Below are positions 49,866 to 61,000 of a stretch of DNA of 64,000 nucleotides, piece by piece. This stretch comes from Symploca sp. SIO3C6 (GTDB lineage Bacteria; Cyanobacteriota; Cyanobacteriia; Cyanobacteriales; Coleofasciculaceae). Both the position numbers and the translations under genes were made by a program. The DNA is taken from NCBI GenBank assembly GCA_010692425.1, contig JAAHHJ010000016.1:153925-217924 (forward strand), in the 5' to 3' direction. The notes below the pieces were generated by a model. That model made no database searches and had not been told where the DNA came from. It saw only the letters and a program-made list of their open reading frames with translations. The number at the start of each line of letters is the position of its first letter. The stretch's first letter is position 1.

Positions 49866-52355
49866 CTACAAAGTCCGCCAAACTCTTATAGTTTTGTCAG
49901 TGGAACCGCTGACAAGAGTTTGCCCATCAGAGCTAATTGTAATCGCGCTCACAGCTTCGGTATGACCCTTGAGTGTTTTGATTACTTCTGCTGTACGCAA
50001 ATCCCAAATTTTGATGGTTGTATCTTGACTAGCACTGATTAAGTACTGGCTATCTGGACTAATGGCAACAGCATTAACTGCTCCTGAATGTTCTTTTAAG
50101 GTGTATAGTAGTTTACCACTCTCGAAATCCCAAATTTTTATAGTTTTGTCATAACTCCCACTAATAATTGTTTGCCCATCGGGGCTGATGGCAACAGTTT
50201 TAATACTGTCTTGATGCCCATTTAGGATACGCAGTAAATTGCCTGTCCCCAAATCCCAAATTTTAACTGTCATGTCTTGAGAGCCACTGACTAAAGTCTT
50301 GCTATCGGAACTAATAGCAAGGGAATAAACCCATTGTTTATGCCCAAACAAAGTCCGAAAGGGTTCTCCTGTTTTTAAATTCCAGAGTTTGATTTTGTGG
50401 GAGCCACTGGCAAGAGTCTTAGTATCGGGGCTGAGGGCAAGGGCGTGAATCTGCTTTCTGTGTCCCGAGAGAGTCCAAAGCAGTTTTCTTGTCGGCAGTT
50501 GCCAAACTTTTATATAGCTTCTGCGCTTAGATTTATCGCTACTGGCAATAATCTGACCATCGTCGCTAAGTGTAAGGGTTAAAACTCCGCCTGAATGACC
50601 GTTGAGAATGTGGGTAGGGGTAGATTGTAAACAGGCGGAGTTTTCTGTCTCGACAAGACTCCACAATTTTATGGTGTTATCATCGCCGCAACTAAACAGG
50701 GTTTGACTATCAGGACTAATGGCAAGGGTTGCCACCTTGCCTGCAAGTCCAGTGAAGGTATGAGCTAGAGCAATATTGGTCAGTTTACCCTGACTTTTTA
50801 AAGAAGCGATCGCCTTGAGGAGAGTCTGCACCTGGGTAACTGCAGTTTCATCTCCAAGGGCTATCAAACATTCTTTCAATGCTTGACAATATTCCTGGTC
50901 TTGTTTGGTCAAAACTGGTTCCATTACCTGCCAAGGTTCAATACCCTCAATTTGAGGCAATTGGCGCTGTTGCAGCCAGGTATGAAGGGAGTAATCTATC
51001 TGTTGTTTCGCCCAAGATTTATCAGGTAAATGGGTAAGGCTTTGAGCTAATTTTAAGGCTAATTCAGGTGCCCAGTAAGGTCTTTCAATCAGCAGAGAAT
51101 TCAAAACATTTTGATAAATAGAAACTGTAGTTTTAATAATTGCTGGCAGCAGTTTTTGGTCAGAAACTTCTTGGAGTACCTGGGGAAGTAGTTCAGGCAT
51201 GAGGGGAAATACATCATAGTGAACAAGATGGTAAATATCTGAAACCCAGCCTGCAACTAGACAATGACAGGTACTTAAAAATAAACAGAGATTATCCCAA
51301 TCTTTACTACTGACTTGATAAGAGAGGTTTAGTTCACTAAGATCAATCCCTGCACGCTTTAATTCTTCTGCCTCTTCTAGAATTGCTAGGTTGAGCGCAT
51401 TATTTCCACCTTTTTTGTCTACTTCTTCTAGACTTTTCCCCAGCATTAGAAGTTTGTCTCGCGTGATTTTCCATTTTAGGGCGCGGGTTTTAGCAGATTC
51501 ATATATAAAATCTTGGTAAGACAACTTAAAGATAGTTTCATAGCAATAGGTTTCTTGTCCTAAACCCCAGTAGGCGATGCGAAAAGTCAAATCATGGTCG
51601 TCAATTTCTGATTCCAAAATCAAAGTGGGTTCAGATTTGAGCATCCCAAATAGAGCTTTAATACTGGATTCACTATGAAAACGCTTGCTTTCCCAAGCTC
51701 CGCCTAAAAATTCTGTAGCTCTAATAGAACTACGCAATGGATAGTTTTGAGATAGAAATTCTCGCATTCTTTGAGCTAATTTTAGTTCAATATCAGGTGT
51801 ACCCTGAGGTGTCTGACCAAATCGCTCAAACTGTATATTAGGGGGAGCAACAAAAATACGGAGTGGTAAAACTTTAGTCTGGCTGTTTTCAGTTAAAAGC
51901 TGCGAAGGAAATAACCTTAAGGGCCAGTGATCGAGAATTTTGTGAACTTCCGGTAATTGCAGCGTTGTTTCTCTTTGATATGCTGCTAGTTCTAATAACG
52001 TCTGGCGGTTGTAAGCAACTAACTGCTGTTGTAGTTCTTTTTCTTGTTGAAAGTGCCACTTCTGAAAATCTAGACCTGCTTGAGCAATTATCCAAGTAAC
52101 ATTTTGGAAAAGATCTTGAATTTCGCTGCCCCTTTGCTCTCCAGATACGGTGGGCTTTTCTGGAAATGATTGTTGTTCTGGTTCTAGTCCCAATTGGTTG
52201 CTGATTCCTAGATGATCGAGTACTATTTGCGTTTCTTTGAGTTTTTCATTCAGATAAATTGGCACATCACTTAACTGCTTACCAGTCTGGTTATAAACTA
52301 AAGTATTAAAGACTGGCATAGCATACTGAATTAATAATTTAAGCCACTGCTGCAT
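49866..52355 (-). CDS. WD40 propeller protein with unassigned N-terminal region
   Basis: An 829-residue protein. The C-terminal 290 residues form seven WD40 repeats (LNGHQDSIKTVAISPDGQ and IKIWDL type), a single propeller. The N-terminal 540 residues have no motif I can place. They include PIYLNEKLKETQIVLDHLGI, a central part with LRIFVAPPNIQFERFG and ELKLAQRMREFL, and a helical region up to the propeller. No Walker motifs are visible, unlike the other WD40 proteins of this window. It could be a scaffold or regulator in the same signalling class. Upstream of it lies a heptamer array, and downstream the GUN4-domain gene. Confidence 0.85.
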   Translation of the reverse strand: MQQWLKLLIQYAMPVFNTLVYNQTGKQLSDVPIYLNEKLKETQIVLDHLGISNQLGLEPEQQSFPEKPTVSGEQRGSEIQDLFQNVTWIIAQAGLDFQKWHFQQEKELQQQLVAYNRQTLLELAAYQRETTLQLPEVHKILDHWPLRLFPSQLLTENSQTKVLPLRIFVAPPNIQFERFGQTPQGTPDIELKLAQRMREFLSQNYPLRSSIRATEFLGGAWESKRFHSESSIKALFGMLKSEPTLILESEIDDHDLTFRIAYWGLGQETYCYETIFKLSYQDFIYESAKTRALKWKITRDKLLMLGKSLEEVDKKGGNNALNLAILEEAEELKRAGIDLSELNLSYQVSSKDWDNLCLFLSTCHCLVAGWVSDIYHLVHYDVFPLMPELLPQVLQEVSDQKLLPAIIKTTVSIYQNVLNSLLIERPYWAPELALKLAQSLTHLPDKSWAKQQIDYSLHTWLQQRQLPQIEGIEPWQVMEPVLTKQDQEYCQALKECLIALGDETAVTQVQTLLKAIASLKSQGKLTNIALAHTFTGLAGKVATLAISPDSQTLFSCGDDNTIKLWSLVETENSACLQSTPTHILNGHSGGVLTLTLSDDGQIIASSDKSKRRSYIKVWQLPTRKLLWTLSGHRKQIHALALSPDTKTLASGSHKIKLWNLKTGEPFRTLFGHKQWVYSLAISSDSKTLVSGSQDMTVKIWDLGTGNLLRILNGHQDSIKTVAISPDGQTIISGSYDKTIKIWDFESGKLLYTLKEHSGAVNAVAISPDSQYLISASQDTTIKIWDLRTAEVIKTLKGHTEAVSAITISSDGQTLVSGSTDKTIRVWRTL

Positions 52356-52395
52356 GACTGATTTTTTTGTTGAGTAAATTTGAGCAATATTCTCC

Positions 52396-52444
52396 GAAGT
52401 AATAAGTAATAAGTAATAAGTAATAAGTAATAGGTAATAGGTGA
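52396..52444. repeat. AAGTAAT heptamer array
   Basis: Six or seven tandem AAGTAAT units (reverse complement of the CTTATTA family) upstream of the WD40 gene, in the 231-base gap between divergent genes. Confidence 0.88.
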
Positions 52445-52586
52445 GTATTCAATAAGTCTCCAGCTTCGTTGTGTAAGAGCTGCCATAGGAAATGCTAAAA
52501 ATTTACCATCTTTAGCCATAAACTTGTTACAACTAATATTCAAACCAGACTAGGTCTGAGTGTAAAAATTGCTAGTTTTATCCCCT

Positions 52587-54089
52587 ATGACTAAAAATAC
52601 ACCTCAATGTGTCCTGGCACTTGACCTAGGTACCACAGGCAGCCGCGCCATTCTCTTTGATCCCAAGGGCAAAGTTATTGCTCAAGTTTATAAGGAACTG
52701 ACTCAGTATTATCCACAACCAGGTTGGTTAGAGCATGACCCTAACGAAATTTGGCGAGATACTCGCTCACTGATGTCAGATGTCTTAGTCAAAACTAGCA
52801 TTTCTGCTTCGGAGGTGGCAGCAATTGGTCTGACGGTTCAGCGCGAAACCTGCTTATTATGGGATAAGATAACAGGTAAGCCTCTTTATAATGCTATTGT
52901 CTGGCAAGACCGCAGAACTGCTACTAGTTGTCTCGACTTGATCCAAAAGGGTTATGCTAGCAAAATTGGGCAAACTACTGGGCTAGTTGTAGATGCCTAT
53001 TTCTCTGCTACAAAACTGGCTTGGTTATTAGATTATTTACGGCGCGAAGCTCGTGGGGTGAATTTTGATCAGGTTTTAGCTGGCACTATCGATACTTGGG
53101 TGTTGTGGAACTTGACAAAAGGGCAGGTTCATGCAACAGATCACAGCAACGCCAGCCGCACGATGTTGATGAATCTGGCAACTGGAGATTGGGATTCGGA
53201 GCTACTGGATTTATTCGGTATTCCTCGCCAGATTATGCCCCAAATTAAGCCTAGCATGGGTATGTTTGGTAAGCTTGACCCTCAGTTGTTAGGAACAGCT
53301 ATTCCGATTACAGCAATTTTGGGTGATCAACAAGCAGCTTTATTTGCTCACGGCTGCGATCGCCCTGGTATGCTTAAATGTACCTACGGCACTGGCTGTT
53401 TCTTGGTTGCTCAAACTGGAAATCAACTGGTGCAATCACAACATCAACTCCTCTCAACTATAGCTTGGACAAACTCTGCCCAGACAAATTATGCTTTAGA
53501 AGGAGCAATGTTTACCACAGGAGCCTGCATTCAATGGCTGCGAGATGGACTCAAGTTAATTGATTCAGCAGCTCAAACAGAACAATTAGCGCTTCAGGTA
53601 GAGAATACTAATGGCGTTTACTTCGTGCCAGCCCTCAGTGGTTTGGGGGCTCCTCATTGGGATATGAGTGCTCGCGCTGCCTTTGTTGGAATTACCGCTG
53701 GTGTGGAGCCAGAGCATATGGTAAGAGCAGTTTTAGAATCGATTGCTTATCAGGTGAAGGAAGTTGTCGAAGCCATGAATAAAGATAGTGAGAAAGCGAT
53801 ATCTTTGTTGAAAGTAGATGGGGGAGCCTCTCAAAACAACTTCTTGATGCAGTTTCAGGCAGATGTACTAGGCATTCCAGTTGAGCGCCCTGCTATCTTA
53901 GATGCTACTGCTCAAGGAGCGGCATTTGCTGCTGGCTTGGCAGTGGGTTTATGGGATGATTATAGCTCTGTAGTGGCAACGCGCAAAATTGACAGGATTT
54001 TTCAGCCTGGAGGGGGATGTACTCAGGCTCAGGCTAATTTTACTATCTGGCTCAAAGCCGTGGAGCGTGCAAAAAACTGGGTAGTTTGA
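52587..54089 (+). CDS. glpK: Glycerol kinase
   Basis: Cytosolic FGGY-family kinase making sn-glycerol 3-phosphate from glycerol and ATP. The 500 residues hold ALDLGTTGSRAILFD at the N-terminus, the substrate loop QRETCLLWD, QDRRTA, the ATP-site GTGCFLVAQTG and the C-terminal signature VDGGASQNNFLMQFQAD. ATG 52587 is preferred to TTG 52569. GlpK is not universal in cyanobacteria; its presence fits a strain able to use or recycle glycerol. It lies 64 bases upstream of murD on the same strand, but a functional link is not evident. Confidence 0.95.
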   Translation: MTKNTPQCVLALDLGTTGSRAILFDPKGKVIAQVYKELTQYYPQPGWLEHDPNEIWRDTRSLMSDVLVKTSISASEVAAIGLTVQRETCLLWDKITGKPLYNAIVWQDRRTATSCLDLIQKGYASKIGQTTGLVVDAYFSATKLAWLLDYLRREARGVNFDQVLAGTIDTWVLWNLTKGQVHATDHSNASRTMLMNLATGDWDSELLDLFGIPRQIMPQIKPSMGMFGKLDPQLLGTAIPITAILGDQQAALFAHGCDRPGMLKCTYGTGCFLVAQTGNQLVQSQHQLLSTIAWTNSAQTNYALEGAMFTTGACIQWLRDGLKLIDSAAQTEQLALQVENTNGVYFVPALSGLGAPHWDMSARAAFVGITAGVEPEHMVRAVLESIAYQVKEVVEAMNKDSEKAISLLKVDGGASQNNFLMQFQADVLGIPVERPAILDATAQGAAFAAGLAVGLWDDYSSVVATRKIDRIFQPGGGCTQAQANFTIWLKAVERAKNWVV

Positions 54090-54153
54090 TTAACTCTACC
54101 TTTAGCGTAGCAAGGTCGATTATCGTAAATTAGGGACATCTTCAACTTAACTT

Positions 54154-55542
54154 ATGCCCAAAGCTATCGTAATTGGTCTAGGAAGATCTGGAATCGCTGC
54201 CGCTAGACTCCTCAAGCAGGAAGGTTGGCAAGTAACACTAAGCGATCGCAATAGCTCAGAAACACTATACCAGCAACAACAAGAACTTGCTGCTGAGGGG
54301 ATTACTGTTAAACTGAAACATTCCCTAATTCTCAATACCTCGGAATTACCACAGTTGATTGTGGTTAGCCCTGGTGTACCTTGGGATTTGCCTGTATTAG
54401 TAGAAGCCAGAAGCCAAGGAATTGATACGATTGGAGAAATAGAACTTGCTTGGCGTCACCTACAATCATCTCCTTGGGTAGCTATCACTGGCACCAATGG
54501 CAAAACCACGACTACTACCCTTATCTCTGCCATTTTTGAAGCTGCTGGTTTCTATGCTCCCGCCTGCGGTAATATTGGCTACGCAGCTTGTGAACTTGCT
54601 CTCAACAAGGGTAACTATTGTGCAGGGGAACAAGCCAAAATTAAACATCAAGTTGATTGGGTGATTGGGGAAATCAGCAGTTACCAAATTGAATCCTCGC
54701 GGGAATTTTCCCCAAGCATTGGTGTCTGGACAACTTTTACCCCTGATCATCTTAGCCGCCACAAAACTCTTGAAAAGTACTACGAGATCAAAGCATCTTT
54801 GTTGCGCCGATCTAAGTTACAAGTAATTAATGGAGATGACCCCTACCTGCGAAAATTAGGTAAACAATATTGGCCTGATGCTTATTGGACAAGTATCAAA
54901 GCTGAGGAGCGTGAGACTGGTTTTCAGCCTTGGGCATATATTAAAGATGGCTGGGTAATTGTTAGGGAAGAACCAATAGTGCCAGTTAAATCTTTGCAGA
55001 TGCTGGGGGAACACAATCAACAAAATCTGCTAATGGCTGTCACTGTGGCAAGTTTGGTGGGAATTGAAAAGGAAGCGATTGCTAAAGCTATTGTTAATTT
55101 TCCTGGTGTTCCCCATCGCCTGGAAAAGATTATTAGTTGGCAGGGTATAGATTTTATTAACGATAGTAAAGCTACTAATTATGATGCGGCAGAGGTAGGG
55201 TTATCTGCTGTTGAAAGTCCCGCTATTTTAATTGCTGGCGGTGAGGCTAAAGCTGGTGATGATACTAATTGGATTAAGACTATTCAAGCTAAGGCTGCAT
55301 TAGTACTCTTGATTGGTGATGCTGCACCCATTTTTGCCCAGCGTTTGCATCAGGTTGGCTATGATTCCTGTGAGATTTTAGAAACTATGGAGCAAGCTGT
55401 GCCGAGAGCAGCTAAGCTTGCTCAGGATTATGATGCTCGTGTTGTCTTGCTTTCACCAGCCTGTGCTAGTTTTGACCAATATCAAAGTTTTGAGTGTCGG
55501 GGTGATCATTTTCGACAATTGTGCTTGGAATTAGTGCGATAA
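54154..55542 (+). CDS. murD: UDP-N-acetylmuramoylalanine-D-glutamate ligase
   Basis: Adds D-glutamate to UDP-MurNAc-L-Ala in peptidoglycan synthesis in the cytosol. The 462-residue protein has the N-terminal Rossmann motif [14 protein letters not shown], the ATP loop [20 protein letters not shown], and the ligase C-terminal signature FPGVPHRLE with INDSKATN and [10 protein letters not shown]. Start ATG at 54154. It may be read through from glpK. It converges with tex (28-base gap). Confidence 0.97.
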   Translation: MPKAIVIGLGRSGIAAARLLKQEGWQVTLSDRNSSETLYQQQQELAAEGITVKLKHSLILNTSELPQLIVVSPGVPWDLPVLVEARSQGIDTIGEIELAWRHLQSSPWVAITGTNGKTTTTTLISAIFEAAGFYAPACGNIGYAACELALNKGNYCAGEQAKIKHQVDWVIGEISSYQIESSREFSPSIGVWTTFTPDHLSRHKTLEKYYEIKASLLRRSKLQVINGDDPYLRKLGKQYWPDAYWTSIKAEERETGFQPWAYIKDGWVIVREEPIVPVKSLQMLGEHNQQNLLMAVTVASLVGIEKEAIAKAIVNFPGVPHRLEKIISWQGIDFINDSKATNYDAAEVGLSAVESPAILIAGGEAKAGDDTNWIKTIQAKAALVLLIGDAAPIFAQRLHQVGYDSCEILETMEQAVPRAAKLAQDYDARVVLLSPACASFDQYQSFECRGDHFRQLCLELVR

Positions 55543-55570
55543 GTAATAAGTAGGGTTTGTTAAAAAAGTT

Positions 55571-57820
55571 TTAATGTTTGCCAAATTTAGTTTTAAGATC
55601 CTCTAATGTCGCTGACTTCTGCTTTTTATTAATCGTCTTTCTAGGATTATGCTCACGATTTGCCTGCTCTGGTGCTCGCATCGATAAACCAATACGCTTT
55701 AATTTCTGATCAACTGAGATTACCCTTACCTTCACCACCTGTCCCACTTTGACAACTTGCTTAGGATCCTTCACAAAGTGATCCGCTAATTGCGAGATAT
55801 GCACTAGTCCATCCTGATGCACACCGACATCAACAAAGGCTCCAAAATTGGCAACATTGGTTACAATGCCTTCCAATTCCATACCTTCAGCCAAATCGGT
55901 AATTTCCTTAACCCCTTCTTTAAAGGTGGCATACTGAAACTGAGCTCGTGGGTCTCTTCCTGGCTTTTCCAATTCACTGATAATATCTTTTAATGTGGGC
56001 AAACCAACAGTATCGGTAACATATTTTTTGAGCTCCATGGACTTCAAACTATCTGATGCTTGAATTATCTTCGCCAAGGGTAAATTCAAATCAGAGGCAA
56101 TTGCTTTGACTACACCATAACTCTCTGGATGCACAGCAGTATTATCTAAGGGATTATCCCCATTACGAATACGCAAAAAACCAGCTGCCTGTTCAAATGC
56201 TTTTGGCCCCAACTTCGCTACTTTCAGAAGTTGGCGACGATTGCTAAATGCACCCTGCTGATTGCGATAAGCGACAATATTTTTAGCGACTGTGGGAGTT
56301 AATCCAGAAACGAAGGTTAACAGTTCTTTGGAAGCAGTATTCAAGTCAACACCGACATAATTAACACAGCTTTCTACTGTCTCTTCTAGTTTCTTTTTAA
56401 GTAATTTTTGGTCAACATCATGCTGATACTGTCCTACACCAATGGACTTAGGATCAATCTTAACCAGTTCAGCTAAAGGATCTTGTAAACGTCGTCCAAT
56501 ACTAATTGCTCCACGTACTGTTAAATCTAAATCTGGAAATTCTTCCCGCGCCACATCGCTGGCTGAATAGATCGAGGCTCCAGATTCATTAACCATAACT
56601 TTAATTGGTTTAGCGGCGATGTTTTTGAGAACTTCACAGATAAACTCATCTGTTTCCCTGGAAGCTGTGCCATTACCGATGGCAATTAGTTCAATGCTGT
56701 ACTTTTCAATGAAATTTTTGATAGTTTCAGCAGCCTTTTGACGCTGCGCTTCTGCTTGATGGGGAAAGATGGTCTGATATTCCAAAAATTTTGCCGTCTC
56801 ATCCATAACCGCTACTTTACAACCAGTCCGAAATCCCGGATCAATTGCCAGCGTTGGCTTCATGCCAGCAGGAGGAGATAGTAGCAATTCGCGCAAATTA
56901 GTTTCAAAGGTTTTAATTGATTCGAGATCAGCATCGGCTTTTTTGGAGGAGCGCACTTCACTAATTAGAGAATTTTTCATCAAGCGATTGAAGCCATCTT
57001 TAAGCATCCGCTGATAAAATTCTCGTACCTCTCGAACTTTTGCCAGTATTACCTGTGATTCTAGATAGGAGAAAACAACTTCTTCATCAAAGGAAATTTC
57101 AAAACTTAATACTCCCTCACTCTCACCCCGCAGCAGTGCTAATATATTGTGCGGCGCGATATTTTTGACTGGGATTTGGAAGTCACGGTACATCTCAAAC
57201 TTAGTGCTGCCTTCGGGGTAATCTTTTTTCACCCGCGAGACAAATACTCCCTCTTGCAGGAAGTAATCTCGCAAGTAAGCCCTTAATTCAGCTTGCTCTG
57301 ATACTTCTTCTGCCAAAATATCAGAGGCACCTTGAAGGGCTTCTTCAAAAGTCTTTATCCCTTTCTCCTCAGAGATATATTTTACTGCCTCTTGCTGGAA
57401 GGACGTGGGTGCAGCTGTGGGAGTATTGAGGGACTTTATCCACTCTGCTAATGGCTCTAAGCCCTTTTCTCTAGCGATAGTTGCCCTAGTGCGTCGTTTA
57501 GGTTTGTAGGGAAGGTAGAGGTCTTCAAGTTCAGTTTTTTGCAGACAGGCTTCAATCTTCGCTTTTAGTTGCTCTGTTAGTTTACCTTGAGAAGCGATCG
57601 CCTCCAAAATTGCTGTCTTTCTTTGTTCTAGTTCAGTGAGATAAGTGAATCTTTCAAATAAGCTGCGTAGTTGCGTTTCGTCAAGAGAGCCAGTGCGCTC
57701 TTTGCGATAACGTGCAATGAAGGGAATTGTTGATCCTTCAGCAAAAAGTTCGAGAGCGCTGTTTATCTGCCAGAGATTGAGGGTAAGTTCTTGAGCTAGT
57801 ATTTGAGGAATGTTCAGCAT
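55571..57820 (-). CDS. tex: Tex family RNA-binding transcription accessory protein
   Basis: A 749-residue protein of normal Tex length: an N-terminal helical region (FIARYRKERTGSLDETQLR), a YqgF-like RNase H fold (LAIDPGFRTGCKVAV), helix-hairpin-helix motifs (VNYVGVDLNTASKELLTFVSG) and a C-terminal S1 RNA-binding domain (LEGIVTNVANFGAFVDVGVH). Tex binds nucleic acids and affects transcript processing or termination; it is broadly conserved. A basic tail (NPRKTINKKQKS) ends the protein. Monocistronic, convergent with murD. Confidence 0.95.
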   Translation of the reverse strand: MLNIPQILAQELTLNLWQINSALELFAEGSTIPFIARYRKERTGSLDETQLRSLFERFTYLTELEQRKTAILEAIASQGKLTEQLKAKIEACLQKTELEDLYLPYKPKRRTRATIAREKGLEPLAEWIKSLNTPTAAPTSFQQEAVKYISEEKGIKTFEEALQGASDILAEEVSEQAELRAYLRDYFLQEGVFVSRVKKDYPEGSTKFEMYRDFQIPVKNIAPHNILALLRGESEGVLSFEISFDEEVVFSYLESQVILAKVREVREFYQRMLKDGFNRLMKNSLISEVRSSKKADADLESIKTFETNLRELLLSPPAGMKPTLAIDPGFRTGCKVAVMDETAKFLEYQTIFPHQAEAQRQKAAETIKNFIEKYSIELIAIGNGTASRETDEFICEVLKNIAAKPIKVMVNESGASIYSASDVAREEFPDLDLTVRGAISIGRRLQDPLAELVKIDPKSIGVGQYQHDVDQKLLKKKLEETVESCVNYVGVDLNTASKELLTFVSGLTPTVAKNIVAYRNQQGAFSNRRQLLKVAKLGPKAFEQAAGFLRIRNGDNPLDNTAVHPESYGVVKAIASDLNLPLAKIIQASDSLKSMELKKYVTDTVGLPTLKDIISELEKPGRDPRAQFQYATFKEGVKEITDLAEGMELEGIVTNVANFGAFVDVGVHQDGLVHISQLADHFVKDPKQVVKVGQVVKVRVISVDQKLKRIGLSMRAPEQANREHNPRKTINKKQKSATLEDLKTKFGKH

Positions 57821-58090
57821 TGGGAGTTTATGGGCTCAGCTTTTTCGGTAATCTTGGTATTTTCTCTTTGATGTTAATGCCTGTACACAATTGTCTAAAA
57901 CAGCTACGGTAGATTAAGAGCATTAGGTAAAAGCTCCCATACTAGTTCAAAATTATAGAAGGCGAAAACCAACATGCTTACCATCTGGGAACGCAAACAG
58001 CCATAGAAGTGTCAAAGCTCAAAACCTAACTTGGGTTTGGTTTGACTTTGATCTCAATACAACTTCAGCATCAGCTAAAGAATTCGAGCC

Positions 58091-61000
58091 ATGAGTATCC
58101 CGCATCAACCTGAAGATGTCGCTGCCTTTAATGATAGTTCCCTCAAGACTCTGGTGCGGGCAATTGAGCTTTCTCAGGGGCAGTTTTATTTGATTTTGGC
58201 GCGTTGCAACTATGCTGCCTTGCGGGAGCAGATTGTGCCAAGGTTGCGGCAGCTATGCCCTGTCGAGATTCAGAAGCTACTGTTGCCTGAATCTTTCGAT
58301 AACCTTTACCATACCATCAAGGCACAGCTTGCTGAACAACAACCACCAGCATTGATGGTGTTTGGGCTAGAGTCAGTAAGTAACCTTGATCGTGTCTTAA
58401 CTTCTACTAACTATATCCGGGAAGAATTTAAGAACAATTTCAGATTTCCGCTAATATTGTGGCTTAATGATCAGGTGCTACAAAAGATGCTCCGCTTAGC
58501 ACCTGATTTTGAGAGTTGGACAACGAGCATTGAGTTTTTAATCGCTACTGATGAATTAATTGAATTTCTCCAACAAGAAGCCGATTCAATATTTTCCACA
58601 GTATTGAATGTTGGTGAAGACCGATTTTGGGATAATGCTTCTATATATAAGAAGAGGGGTGTTTCCCAACGCCTTGAATTGGAATTAGCTAAACAGGATT
58701 TACAAAGGCGTGGTGCCTGGAAACCTATATTAGCAGCTAGTGAACAATTTATTTTAGGTCGCGATGCTTATGCTCATAATCAAATGGAGCAGTCTCGAAA
58801 ACTTTATGAACAAAGCTTGGTTTTTTGGATACAAAGTAATGATTTAGAACGGCAAGCTTGTTTGTTATTTCATTTGGGGCTTTGGTGGCGAAGATATGCA
58901 ATTTTACACCGAGGATCTGCTCAAAAAGCCTATGGGCGTGCGCGGGAGTACTATCAGCAATGTAGAACGATATTACAACGGGCAAATCGACCTGATTTAG
59001 AGGCTAAATTTATTAATTCTGTGGCAGAAGTTCTGCAGCAGCTGCAACAGTGGGACGAACTCAACATTATTGCTAAAACAGCTGTTAAGTTGCACCAAAC
59101 TTATCCCAATAAGATTAGACTAGCCAGAGCTTATGGTTTTCTGGCTGAGGTAGCCTTGGCAAAATCTCGCTGGCGTCAAGTCAAGCAATATGCACAAACA
59201 GCCCTAGAAACAAATGCTGAAGCTTCAACATCTTCACTGATAGTATCAATTACTGATTTACCCTTGCAAAGTCAAAATAACGATTTTGTCTGGGCGCGAC
59301 AAATCCATCAGAGTTGGTATAGGTTTTTACTGGCAAAAGCGCAAGCGGGTGCAGGCAAGATACAAAAGGCAATTCAACACTTAGAAACTGCTAAAGATGA
59401 ATTCAAGCCAGAATATCATCCCCAACTTTATCTAAGAATTTTAGATTCTTTGCGCCAGCTTTACTTTGAACAAAGTCAGTATTTAAAAGCTTTTCAAAGT
59501 AAACGGCAACAACGCTCCATCGAGCAACAGTATGGATTTATAGCCTTTATCGGTGCCTTTCGTCTACGTTCGCAACGACAAGTTATTAACCCGGCTTTAA
59601 TATCAGTTGACTCAGAACAATTACATGCTCATCCAGAAGAATCAAACTTAAGTAAAGTCACTATGGCTCAAGAGATTATCTCTTCTGGTCGCCAGCAAGA
59701 TGTTGAGCGCTTAATTATGCGCCTCAATCGCTCTGATCATAAACTAATTGTGATTCATGGTCCTTCTGGAGTAGGCAAGAGTTCCCTCTTAACTGCGGGG
59801 TTAGTACCAGCCTTACATCAACAAATTGCCATTGATAGTCGCAATCCTTTGCCTGTTGTAGTGCGTTCTTACATCGATTGGGTTCGACAATTAGGAATAG
59901 CTCTAGAAAAAGCTTTAGGAGAAATAGAGAAAGGCAGTTATACAGCTTTCCATTTTGCTAACCAATCTCTACCTACGACACCAGATTCATTAGAAATTAT
60001 TGTTGAACAGTTGAAAAAAAATGGAGGACGTAATCTACTAACTGTTCTGATTTTTGACCAGTTTGAAGAGTTTTTCTTTAATTGTCCTAACCCAGCACAG
60101 AGGCGAAAATTTTGGGACTTTTTCAAGACCTGTTTAGATAGCTTAAATGTTCCCTATGTCAAGATAATTTTGTCGCTACGAGAAGATTATTTACATCATT
60201 TGTTGGAGTGTGATTACCCAAGATGTAGTACTAGTAATAACAGTGATACCTTGACCAATCTAGAGGTAGCAACAAACGACATTCTCAATAAAGAAGTGCG
60301 CTATGCAGTGGGAGACTTTTCACCGTCAGATGCCAAACAGGTCATCCAAAGTTTAACCCAACGCTCTTTCTACCTAGAGCCAGCACTAATCGATGAATTA
60401 GTAAGGGATTTAGCTGGCGATTTTGGCAAGGTGCGTCCGATTGAATTGCAAGTGGTAGGAGCGCAACTACAAGCAGAAAAAATTGCTACGCTCGCTCAGT
60501 ATCAAGAAAGTGGTCCTAAGGAAAAGCTCGTGCAGCGATTTTTAAAAGAAGTCGTCAAAGATTGTGGTCCTGAGAATGAACCCATTGCTGAACTACTGTT
60601 GTACTTACTAACAGATGAAAACAATACTCGCCCTCCCAAAACTCACGCTGAATTAGCCGCAGCTTTGGAAACCAAAGCCAACAAATTAGATTTAGTGTTA
60701 GAGATTTTAGTCAAATCAGGGTTAGTATTTGTTTTGCCGCAATTCCCAGCTGATCGTTATCAACTTGTTCACGATTATCTTGTCTCTTTCATCCGTCAAC
60801 AGCGTGGAGCTGAACTAATTGCTGAACTTGAAAGGGAGAAGCAACAACGACAACTGGCAGAAGCTAAGCTGACTATGGTTTTACAACAGCGACTGCGATT
60901 AGCATATGTAGCAGCATTTGGTTTGGCAACCCTAGCAACTGTTTCCGTAGGATTGTGTCTGACAGCCATAAATCAGACTAATGCTAATCTCAGTGAGTTG

